Assembly (NCBI RefSeq): GCF_003576645.1
Contig: NC_044916.1
Span: 19,673,603 to 19,737,602, forward strand
Reading direction: 5' to 3'
DNA from: Ipomoea triloba
Taxonomy: Eukaryota; Streptophyta; Magnoliopsida; Solanales; Convolvulaceae
Length of the DNA: 64,000 nt
Below the pieces are notes generated by a model that saw only the letters and a list, made by a program, of their open reading frames with translations, was not told the origin of the DNA and did not search any database. The translations under genes and the position numbers were made by a program. Shown in pieces: positions 54,748 through 64,000 of this stretch; position 1 is the stretch's first letter, and each line of letters starts with the position of its first letter.

Positions 54748-55576
54748 CTCTTCGATCATACCAACAGGATGTGTTCTTAGATATTCTCTCGATTAGTTCT
54801 TCAGCTTCTTGCAAAGATAGGGAGACAAAGGCACCGCTGGAGGATGAGTCAAGCAACATCTTTCCTTCATCTGTCAACCCTCCATAGAATGAGCTAATCA
54901 TGTCCCATGGGTGCATCAGATCTTGTGGGCATTGCCTTTTAAGAACTTTAAACCTTCGCCAAGCCTCTCCCAAACTTTCAAGTGTTCCTTGTTTGAATTC
55001 TTGTATCAATCTTCTAATCCTCATAGTTTTTGTAATGGGAAAGAACTCGTTCATGAATTCACGATGCAACTGTTGCCATGTTCTGAAATGATTGTCGTCT
55101 TGGCTTTCCAACCATCGTGTTGCCTCTCCTATAACTGAAAATGGGAATAATTTGAGTCGAACTATTTCCTCGCTAACACCTTCTTGTCTGTACATCCCAC
55201 ATGCTCGTATAAACCTTGTGATGTGTGCGTTGGGATCTTCAGATGGTAATCCCGAATATTGATTGTTCTGAACCAGTGTGAGAATAGTTGGATGCACGTG
55301 AAAGTTGAAGTTCTCCATTGGGGGTACACAGATTGAGTTGTGCATGTTAAAATCCGGAGTAATGTAATCTGCAATTGATCTTTGTGGTTCTTGAGGATTT
55401 CCATAATATTCTTCTTCACGAATGTTCTCTTGGTTGTTTGCTCTGTTAGCTTGTGGTTCTTCAATAATTGGTTCTTCATGGTTAATTGGTACTTGTGGAT
55501 TAATTGGAACTGGGGGTGGATTTGGTACGGTTGTGCCTCTTCCTTGTGGATTTCTTGTTGCGCTTGATGAAGCCAT
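54748..55576 (-). pseudogene. gag: N4 gag, N-terminal and capsid part
   Basis: From MASSSATRN (ATG 55576), chosen because the frame upstream is not shared with N3. A Pro-rich N terminus (residues about 10-60) precedes an Athila-type retrotransposon gag domain: GMYRQEGVSEEIVRLKLFPF, TRWLESQDDNHF, WQQLHREFMNEFFP, MRIRRLIQEFKQG, RFKVLKRQCPQDLM, SSFYGGLTDEGK. The frame is open throughout this part. It is cut by the solo LTR at 54742 and continues at 53412. It would form the capsid shell of the cytoplasmic particle. Confidence 0.85.
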
Positions 55577-55846
55577 TAGTGATCCTTGGGTATTTTTCCT
55601 TCTAGTTGCTCTATTAATTTCTGGAATATAGGGTAGTAAACCTTGGTTTCCTTTTGCTCGCGTGTGCATTCACCTAGTGAAATTATCAATGAAACGAAAA
55701 TTTCCACAATTGACTAGAAGTAGTCAATTGGGTTAGTAGCAAAAACAAGTAAAAACAAAACAAAATTAAGTGGAATGGATTAACATTTCTCAAATCTAGC
55801 ATTCATGCAATCAAAGTAAACAAAAACATATGACAACCTATTGCCC

Positions 55847-55864
55847 TCCCCGGCAACGGCGCCA
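55847..55864 (-). other. N4 primer-binding site (tRNA-Asp)
   Basis: The minus strand reads TGGCGCCGTTGCCGGGGA, three bases from the 5' LTR; identical to N2. Confidence 0.92.
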
Positions 55865-55867
55865 TTT

Positions 55868-56189
55868 TGACAACTCTTGCGTGCATATGGTAAAATGTCA
55901 AAAGATATTTGTATGATAAAGCGAAAAGTCTGTGACTTCCCGAGTGTCGGTCTCGAAGGAGGGATGTGGAGGTGTGTCAAACGTTCGGGAGTTTACTTGA
56001 TTGGATCATGCATAGGACTCGAGTGTGGTGAAGGGTGGATTTGTGAGTGAGAGTAGTTCATTTGGTTGGTTTGAGTGCAAGAGAGTAGTAAAGTAAAAGT
56101 GATTTTGTGAATATGTAAAAAGGGGTAGGGATTCGATAGTGTTCATGAATATTGCATAGTGGAGTGTCTAAGGTCAAGGATTAGGATTG
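55868..56189 (-). repeat. N4 5' LTR, U5-proximal 322 bp
   Basis: It starts TGACAACTC next to the primer site and runs to ...TAGGATTG, where a solo LTR inserted. The distal part of this LTR is best represented by 60544-61555. Confidence 0.85.
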
Positions 56190-57513
56190 TGACAAGGTTT
56201 GCGTGCATAGGCTGAAATGTCAAAAGATATTTATGTTAAAACGGAAAGTCTGTGACTCCCCTAGTATCGGTCTCGAAGGAAGGACGTGGAGGTGTGTCAA
56301 ACATTCGGGAGTTTACTTGATTGGATCATGCATAGGATTCGAGTGTGGTGAAGGATGATTTGTGAGTGAGAGTAGTTCATTGATTGGTTTGAGTGCAAGA
56401 GAGTAGTAAAGTAAAAGTGAATTTGGGAATATGTAAAAGGGGTAGGGATTGGATAGTGTTCATGAATATTGTATAGTGGAGTGTCTAAGGTCAAGGATTA
56501 GGATTGCTAGGATATTGTCTATTCAAGAGTGTGTTGTCTTAGTCCTTTTCCACCTTGTGTACTAAGGCTTCTTTGACTTAGGAGTGCATCCAAGCATCCA
56601 AAGTTCTAAGAGGAATTTTATCAAACACTTAAGCTACACACTATCCTACTATTCTTAAGAAGTTCATAGGAACTTTGATTGTGTAAAGTTTCAAATCCTA
56701 ACTCTAATCAAAGACATGAAAGAGTCAAGAGCTCAATCTCTCATCTAGATTGGCCAAATCCAAACAAGATCTCATCAAAACAACAATCAAAAGACAAGAA
56801 TAGATAATCCATCAACACAAACTCATAGATCCAAGATATAGAAATAAGATCATCACACAAACAATATTCAATTACACAATCCAAATCCCTAGACTAAATT
56901 AGCCACTCATAATATGAAATGCAAGCAAAAGCTAATTTAATCCAAGAACAAGATAGCTAAACTTATAGAAATGAAATAGAAATCACCTAGAGAGAAGAAG
57001 ATCTTCAATCCAAGCTTGTTATCTTCTACAATGGAGATTGATCTAATCTAAAAACTAAGAAAAATGGAGAAAGTTCTCCAAAGGAAAAACTAAGAAAAGG
57101 AAAACTAAATTTCTGGAAAATCCTCCCACTGAAAATTCATCAAAGGGGTTTAAATAGTCTCCGAAATGACAACCCTAGCTGAAATTCGCGCATCACCGTC
57201 TCCACGCCTCTCACATGCGTGTGAGCGTGCGTGGGAAGCTTCTGGAAAGTTTTCACGCTTGCTCACACGCGTGTGGCCTTCCAATTTGGTCCTCCGGGTC
57301 TCCGCTCTTGCCTGGTTTGCTCTTTAAGCTCAACTTTTGGTCCTATTTGCTCCCGAGACTCCTGTTTTACTTCTTTTAAGCTAAAAGTAGCTTCCGTGCA
57401 TCAGTTAGTGATTTTCAAGCATTTACGCACATAATTTACCAAGTAAGGATGCTATAGACGCGATAAAACACCCTAAAATGTGCCTGAAATAAGGGTATCT
57501 CGGAGTCTTATCA
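56190..57513 (-). mobile_element. Solo Athila-type LTR inside the N4 5' LTR
   Basis: 1324 bp, TGACAAGGTTTGCG...GTCTTATCA on the plus strand, flanked by GATTG (56185-56189, 57514-57518). Palindromes CTCACATGCGTGTGAG (57210-57225, one change) and 57262-57275; TTTAAATA at 57149. It is a close relative of the LTR it landed in. Confidence 0.9.
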
Positions 57514-60500
57514 GATTGCTAGGATATTGTCTATTCAAGAGTGTGTTGTCTTAGTCCTTTTCCACCTTTGTGTACTAAGGCTTCTTTGACTTAGGAGTGC
57601 CTTCAAGAATCAAAAGTTCTAAGAGGAATTTTATCAAACACTTAAGCTACACACTATCCTATTATTCTTAAGAAGTCCATAGGAACTATGATTGTGTCAA
57701 GCTTCAAATCCTAACTCTAATCAAAGACATGAAAGAGTCAAGAGCTCAATCTCTCATCTAGATTGGCCAAATCCAAACAAGATCTCATCAAAACAACAAT
57801 CAAAAGACAAGAATAGATAATCCATCAACACAAACTCATAGATCCAAGATATAGAAATAAGATCATCACACAAACAATATTCAATTACACAATCCAAATC
57901 CCTAGACTAAATTAGCCACTCATAATATGAAATGCAAGCAAAAGCTAATTTAATCCAAGAACAAGATAGCTAAACTTATAGAAATGAAATAGAAATCACC
58001 TAGAGAGAAGAAGATCTTCAATCCAAGCTTGTTATCTTCTACAATGGAGATTGATCTAATCTAAAAACTAAGAAAAATGGAGAAAGTTCTCCAAAGGAAA
58101 AACTAAGAAAAGGAAAACTAAATTTCTGGAAAATNGGAGACAAAGCACCGCTGGAGGATGAGTCAAGCAACATCTTTTTCCTTCATCTGTCAACCCTCCA
58201 TAGAATGAGCTAATCATGTCCCATGGGTGCATCAGATCTTGTGGGCATTGCCTTTTAAGAACTTTAAATCTTCGCCAAGCCTCTCCCAAACTTTCAAGTC
58301 TTCCTTGTTTGAATTCTTGTATCAACCTTCTAATCCTCATAGTTTTTGTAATGGGAAAGAACTCGTTCATGAATTCACGATGCAACTGTTGCCACGTTCT
58401 GAAATGATTGTCGTCTTGGCTTTCCAACCATCGTGCTGCCTCTCCTATAACTGAAAATGGGAATAATTTGAGTCGAACTATTTCCTCGCTAACGCCTTCT
58501 TGTCTGTACATCCCACATGCTCGTATAAACCTTGTGATGTGTGCGTTGGGATCTTCAGATGGTAATCCCGAATATTGATTGTTCTGAACCAGTGTGAGAA
58601 TAGTTGGATGCACGTGAAAGTTGACGTTCTCCATTGGGGTACATAGATTGAGTTGTGCATGTTAAAATCCGGAGTCATGTAATCTGCAATTGATCTTTGT
58701 GGTTCTTGAGGATTTCCATAATATTCCTCTTCACGAATGTTCTCTTGGTTGTTTGCTCTGTTAGCTTGTGGTTCTTCAATGATTGGTTCTTCATGGTTAA
58801 TCGGTACTTGGATTAATTGGAACTGGGGGATTTGGTACTGTTGTGCCTCTTCCTTGTGGATTTCTTGTTGCGCTTGATGAAGCCATTAGTGATCCTTGGG
58901 TTTTTCCTTCTAGTTGCTCTATTAATTTCAGGAATGTAGGGTAGTAAACCTTGGTTTCCTTTTGCTCGGTGTGCATTCACCTAGTAAAATTATCAATGAA
59001 ACGAAAATTTCCACAATTGACTAGAAGTAGTCAATTGGGTTAGTAGCAAAAACAAGTAAAAAAAACAAATTAAGTGGAATGGATTAACATTTCTCAAATC
59101 TAGCATTCATGCAATCAAAGTAAACAAAAACATATGACAACCTATTGCCCTCCCGGCAACGGCGCCATTTTGACAACCCAGTCTGTGACGAGTGTCGGTC
59201 TCTTCCCTCATGCCCCCCCCTGCGAAAGTGACTGACAATTGCGTGCATGAAATGTCAAAAGATATTATGTTAAAACGGAAAGTCTGTGACCCGAGTGTCG
59301 GTCTCGAAGGAAGGACGTGGAGGGTGTCAAACATTCGGGAGTTTACTTGATTGGATCATGCATAGGATTCGAGTGTGGTGAAGGTGATTTGTGAGTGAGA
59401 GTAGTTCATTGGTTGGTTTGAGTGCAAGAGAGTAGTAAAGTAAAAGTGATTTGGGAATATGTAAAAGGGGTAGGGATTGGATAGTGTTCATGAATATTGC
59501 ATAGTGGAGTGTCTAAGGTCATGGATTAGGATTGCTAGGATATTGTCTATTCAAGAGTGTGTTGTCTTAGTCCTTTTCCACCTTGTGTACTAAGGCTTCT
59601 TTGACTTAGGAGTGCCTTCAAGCATCCAAAGTTCTAAGAGGAATTTTATCAAACACTTAAGCTACACACTATCCTACTATTCTTAAGAAGTCCATAGGAA
59701 CTTTGATTGTGTAAGCTTCAAATCCTAACTCTAACTCTATCAAAGACATGAAAGAGTCAAGAGCTCAATCTCTCATCTAGATTGGCCAAATCCAAACAAG
59801 ATCTCATCAAAACAACAATCAAAAGACAAGAATAGATAATCCATCAACACAAACTCATAGATCCAAGATATAGAGATAAGATCATCACACAAACAATATT
59901 CAATCACACAATCCAAATCCCTAGACTAAATTAGCTACTCATAATATGAAATGCAAGCAAAAGCTAATTTAATCCAAGAACAAGATAGCTAAAATTATAG
60001 AAATGAAATAGAAATCACCTAGAGAGAAGAAGATCTTCAATCCAAGCTTGTTGTCTTCTACAATGGAGATTGATCTAATCTAAAACTAAGAAAAATGGAG
60101 AAAGTTCTCCAAAGGAAAAACTAAGAAAAGGAAAACTAAATTTCTGGAATCCTCCCTGAAAATTCATCAAAGGGGTTTAAATAGTCTCCGAAATGACAAC
60201 CCTAGCTGAAATTCGCGCATCACCGTCTCCACGCCTCTCACACGCGTGTGAGCGTGCGTGGGAAGCTTCTGGAAAGTTTCACGCTTGCTCACACGCGTGT
60301 GGCCTTCCAGTTTGGTCCTCCGGGCTCCGCTCTTGCCTGGTTTGCTCTTTAAGCTCAACTTTTGGTCCTATTTGCTCCCGGGGCTCCTGTTTTACTTCTT
60401 TTAAGCTAAAAGTAGCTTGTGCATCAGTTAGTGATTTTCAAGCATTTACGCACATAATTTACCAAGTAAGGATGCTATAGACGCGATAAAACACCCTAAA

Positions 60501-60543
60501 ATGTGCCTGAAATAAGGGTATCTCGGAGTCTTATCAGGATTAG
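57514..60543. other. Probable chimeric or redundant assembly segment around N 58135
   Basis: 57514-58134 first shares private variants with 60544 onward (CAAGAATCAAAAGTTCT, CCTATTATTCTTAAG), then from about 57770 shares those of the solo LTR at 56190-57513, and ends at an N. After the N come a second gag N-terminal part (start about 58885), a primer site lacking one C (59151-59167), an odd 60-bp stretch (59171-59232) and another LTR (59233-60536). Many 1-4-base deletions relative to 54.8-57.5 kb suggest a low-quality contig end. A real tandem duplication cannot be excluded. Confidence 0.7.
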
Positions 60544-61555
60544 GATTGCTAGGATATTGTCTATTCAAGAGTGTGTTGTCTTAGTCCTTTTCCACCTTTG
60601 TGTACTAAGGCTTCTTTGACTTAGGAGTGCCTTCAAGAATCAAAAGTTCTAAGAGGAATTTTATCAAACACTTAAGCTACACACTATCCTATTATTCTTA
60701 AGAAGTCCATAGGAACTATGATTGTGTCAAGCTTCAAATCCTAACTCTAATCAAAGACATGAAAGAGTCAAGAGCTCAATCTCTCATCTAGATTGGCCAC
60801 ATCCAAACAAGATCTCATCAAAACAACAATCAATAGACAAGAATAGATAATCCATCAACACAAACTCATAGATCCAAGATATAGAGATAAGATCATCATA
60901 CAAACAATATTCAATCACACAATCCAAATTCCTAGACTAAACTAGCTACTCATAGTATGAAATGCAAACAAAAGCTAATTTAATCCAAGAATAAGATAGC
61001 TAAAATTATAGAAATGAAATAGAGATCACCTAGAGAGAAGAAGATCTTCAATCCAAGCTTGTTGTCTTGCTACAATGGAGATTGATCTAATCTAGAAAGC
61101 TAAGAAAAATGGAGAAAGTTCTCCAAAGGAAAAACTAAGAAAAGGAAAACTAAATTTCTGGGATCCTCTCCTGAAAATTCATCAAAGGGGTTTAAATAGT
61201 CTCCGAAATGACAACCCTAGCTGAAATTTGCGCATCACCATCTCCACGCCTCTCACACGCGTGTGAGCGTGCGTGGGAAGCTTCTGGAAAGTATTCACGC
61301 CTGCTCACACGCGTGTGGCCTTCCAGTTTGGTCCTCCAGGGCTCCGCTCTTGCCTGGTTTGCTCTTTAAGCTCAACTTTTGGTCCTAATTGCTCCTGGGG
61401 CTCCTGTTTTACTTCTTTTAAGCTAAAAGTAGCTTTTGTGCATCAGTTAGTGATTTTCAAGCATTTACGCACATAATTTCCCAAGTAAGGATGCTATAGA
61501 CGCGATAAAACACCCTAAAATGTGCCTGAAATAAGGGTATCTCGGAGTCTTATCA
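60544..61555 (-). repeat. N4 5' LTR, distal part (outer end of the element)
   Basis: From GATTGCTAGG to GTCTTATCA, with palindromes at 61252-61267 (perfect 16 bp) and 61304-61317 and TTTAAATA at 61191-61198. It ends at the CCCTA target duplication that pairs with 42790-42794. Confidence 0.88.
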
Positions 61556-61560
61556 CCCTA

Positions 61561-61635
61561 CTTGGTAATCTCAATCTCACCCCTAGGTAATCCTCTTCTT
61601 TGATTTGCACCACAACACCATTCCCCAACCTCAGG
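61561..61635 (-). pseudogene. Short remnant of the Ulp1-like gene between insertions
   Basis: The minus frame contains GLPRGEIEIT, similar to the VLGLPKG-type motif of the N-terminal region in this family. It is followed by a stop and the N4 insertion site. Confidence 0.3.
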
Positions 61636-61640
61636 GTCAT

Positions 61641-63623
61641 TATAACACCCTATTATTTTCAACAATATTATTTTAATACAAATACCCCAAAAATAATAAT
61701 AATAATAATAATAGTAGTAGTAATAATAATTTTTGGCAACCATAGATATTTCAATATTTATGATTTCAAAACAAATTATTTTAACTACGAAAATCTAAAT
61801 TAAACTATTTTATGATTCATGATTTTTACCAACTTAATATTATATCATTGTTTGAACACAAAACTTATTTGAGACTAGCCTATGATCATCATCATTATTA
61901 TTATCACTATTCTAAGCCGAAGCTCAAGCCCAAACCATTTATTTCTAAGCCTGACAAATACTTCACCAAGCCCAACCCTCTTAGCCCAATCTACTTATGT
62001 TATAGAATATACTATGATTTTGAATCTAGATTCTCGCATCTCCTCAGCCTAGGGATTCCAACCCTACCTATAAATATAAATTGTTCATCTTTCAGCCTCT
62101 TTAATCCCCTCTCTACTCTCTTTCATTTTGTGAGGACCTGAGACTTGCTTAGCTAGGTTCAAACCCTTGTAAGTTTTCTTCCTTTATCTTCTCTTCATTT
62201 CATCTCCGGTTAGTCTGCTCTGTTTTGTAATGAGGTTTTTTGTGTGTTGATGGGTTGCATTGTGTGGTTTTGGTCTTGGTTTAAGGTGGAGGTGCTGTAG
62301 AATATCAAGCTTAGAGAGGGGATTCTTGCTGTTAAAGTGGTAGCAGTAGGGGTAAGATTCATGTCTATTCAAATGAGTTTTGCTCTAGTCATTATATGCT
62401 ACATGTCTATCTGCTTAATTTTAACATTTTATGAAGCTTATCTTGTTTTCAAAACCATGGTAGATAGCAGAATATGTGCAACTAGTGTTGACATTTGGTT
62501 CATAGATCTATGTATATGTATATATAAGCTATTTGTAGATGAAAATGTGTTTTGAGCTGAGTTTTGATATTTTTGAGAATTGTGGGTTAAATACCCTATA
62601 TGTTGAGAGTATTCGATAGAAACTATCACAAGTACTAAGACTAGGAGTACTTTGTTCTGAGGAGTAACCTCGTAGAAAATATCATGGGTTTCTAGGGCTA
62701 GTTACTACAATTCGGGCTTAGAAAACCCTCTAGGGTGTGCACTGAAAGTTTTAGTCTTGATTTCCATGAAAGGGGAAATTTGTGGAGTGTTTGGTAGAGT
62801 GGATTACTGTTCACTAGGGCTTCACTAAGTTGATGTCCCTGTGTTCCTTTCACTTTTGGAAGAGTGTGGATTTTTACAGAGTGTTCAGTAGTGAGTTACT
62901 ATTCACTAGGACTTCACTGAGATGATGTTCTTGCCCCACTAGTGAGATTTAAGTTCCCATATATATATATATATGATGGAAATCTTTCCCCGTGTCTATG
63001 ATTGGAGTATTGATATTACGGTTGAGTGCGTGGTTATCTTGAATATCTTGAAGTGTAAAACCTTTTGATAAAGTATAAACTCTATAGTTTTGAAAGTATA
63101 ATCCTTTTTTTTCTTTCCAACTAAAAATGTAATTGTTTCACTGGGCAAAATGATTCTTACTTAGCATTTTATGCTAACTTTGTGCTTTTATATATGCCTT
63201 TGAAACTTGTTATTTTCATGTTTGGAGTAAATGTATGATAGTGTGAGTGCGTAGTGGCAATTGTAGTTTCCCTTGTAGTGATTCCACGTGTATAAACTTC
63301 ACCTTTGAGACATTAGTATGGTTGTTATGGGATATTTGTAACTATGTTTTTGTTAGATACTTTTTTCTAGCTTTCATTTTTGTTACTAGTACTTGAGAAT
63401 TTGTAGTAAACTTGATATTGGATCTTGTAAAACCCTTGTTTTTGGAAGTATTAATTTTGGTGTAAGCCTTGCATCTATCTGTGAGTGGGTAGGTGTGGCG
63501 GTAACACACCCCTCAAGTTTGAGGAGTCTAATCAGTATTTTGGTTGATTGACATTCGAAGGATTTATGTTACCAAAATAGAATTTTCCTTATGTTTATTG
63601 TGTTAGAATATGGGGGAGTTACA
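61641..63623 (+). mobile_element. Solo LTR of the TGTAAYACCC family
   Basis: 1983 bp, TATAACACCCTATTATTTT...GGGGGAGTTACA, flanked by GTCAT (61636-61640, 63624-63628). TATA box TATAAATA at 62069. Two copies of TTCACTAGGGCTTCACT (about 62810, 62904; about 94 bp apart) match, in opposite orientation, the repeat in 11821-22751. It contains an (AAT)n/(AGT)n stretch at 61691-61730 and (TA)n at about 62958. Internal ORFs are incidental. Confidence 0.88.
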
Positions 63624-63628
63624 GTCAT

Positions 63629-63905
63629 CGTCGTTCCAACAACTTCTCAAACCCCAACTCACATATTGCTCACCGTTGTCGTCTAGAAAACTTCTTGCGA
63701 GCTAAAACAAGAATCCTTGCAGAACACCTTGTAGTCATACTTGCAAATTGGGCCTTCTCCACCTTAGTCAACTCGTACTCGGGGGCATTCCAAGCGGGGT
63801 CTACTTGCAGCCTATTAAGAAATGCATGTGGCCTCCTACCACCAGCGTCACCAGCATTGGTAGCTTACAGCACTAGCTTCCCTTCAACCTTAGTCCGAGG
63901 CTACT
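63629..63905 (-). pseudogene. N-terminal exon remnant of the Ulp1-like gene
   Basis: The minus frame reads MTTRCSARILVLARKKFSRR, then a stop, then AICELGFEKLL. This matches the STRCSP...L...QR-AV-E-GFGSLL pattern that opens the N-terminal region of many plant transposon-associated Ulp1-like proteins. Stops at 63856-63854 and within QR-AI show it is dead. The remaining pieces lie at 61.6 kb and 39-42.8 kb. The last 95 bases of the window show nothing recognisable. Confidence 0.5.
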
Positions 63906-64000
63906 CCCCTAAACAGTATGTTAGAACAAGAAACCAAATTAACACACCATGAATACAAAGGAAAACAGAATAAAAACATACAAAATGCACACCAACATGA

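Larger units (their letters stand above)
42795..61555 (-). mobile_element. N4: Athila-type element with gag-protease and ORF1, carrying solo LTRs
   Basis: Ends TGACAACTC (42795) and GTCTTATCA (61555), target duplication CCCTA (42790-42794, 61556-61560). On the minus strand: 5' LTR, primer site (55864-55847), gag and protease (55576-50007, split by a solo LTR), hairpin pair, internal promoter block, candidate intron, ORF1 (48751-47516), 3' noncoding region, hairpin plus polypurine tract, 3' LTR. The protease runs into a charged repeat and stops just before the hairpin pair, so reverse transcriptase, RNase H and integrase are absent. The span is inflated by three solo LTRs and by about 4.6 kb of probable assembly duplication. 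Confidence 0.9.

Noticed and set aside
1..64000. tRNA, rRNA or intact host protein-coding genes
   Set aside because: I saw no cloverleaf-type or rRNA sequence. tRNA-like matches are only the retrotransposon primer sites, and every longer ORF belongs to a transposable element or its remnant.

Overview
This is nuclear DNA from a flowering plant, most likely a eudicot. It is AT-rich, has no operon-like gene order, and consists almost entirely of plant transposable elements nested inside one another. I see no intact host gene. The species cannot be named from the sequence. Most of the window is Ty3/gypsy-type material of the Athila kind: LTRs of about 1.2-1.6 kb starting TGATAAG or TGAATAG, a primer-binding site complementary to tRNA-Asp, an Athila-like gag and aspartic protease, and a downstream ORF resembling the ATHILA ORF-1 family. 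Four such elements are called N1-N4. N1, N2 and N4 have paired LTRs with matching 5-bp target-site duplications (TSDs). N3 has matching outer TSDs but a truncated 3' LTR.

Layout. 1-333 and 9549-10137: pieces of older Athila elements. 339-9543: N1 (minus; ORF-A plus ORF1), with a hAT-type MITE in its 5' LTR. 10138-11407 and 27270-about 27420: one old LTR split by N3 (11408-27264, minus; gag-protease remnant). N3's 3' LTR was hit by a second LTR family (11821-22751), and that LTR was hit by the young element N2 (12555-20955, plus; ORF-A plus ORF1). 27512-39208: a solo LTR split by a CACTA element (27985-31116) and by a Copia element (31558-38826), which itself carries a Mutator-like MITE. 39214-42794, 61561-61640 and 63629-about 63905: scattered pieces of a minus-strand gene of the transposon-associated Ulp1-like protease type. 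42795-61555: N4 (minus; gag-protease plus ORF1), carrying three solo LTRs and two assembly problems. 61641-63623: another solo LTR.

How the parts work together. None of the four Athila elements shows a reverse transcriptase, RNase H or integrase, so all must have been mobilised by a partner. N1 and N2 carry a reduced gag-like protein (ORF-A) instead of gag; N4 carries gag and protease only. N1, N2 and N4 share a two-unit plan: a first ORF, a conserved pair of RNA hairpins, a promoter-like block resembling the LTR's own U3/TATA region and marked by palindromes built from CACG/CGTG half-sites, a candidate 5'-UTR intron, then ORF1. A second hairpin copy follows ORF1 in N1 and N2. A further perfect hairpin lies beside the polypurine tract. 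This internal LTR-like promoter with its structured RNA elements is the most interesting system here.

Data quality. The three single N positions (25387, 51846, 58135) are each flanked by duplicated sequence and look like contig overlaps that were never merged. About 1.58 kb near 52 kb and about 3 kb near 57.5-60.5 kb are therefore probably redundant.
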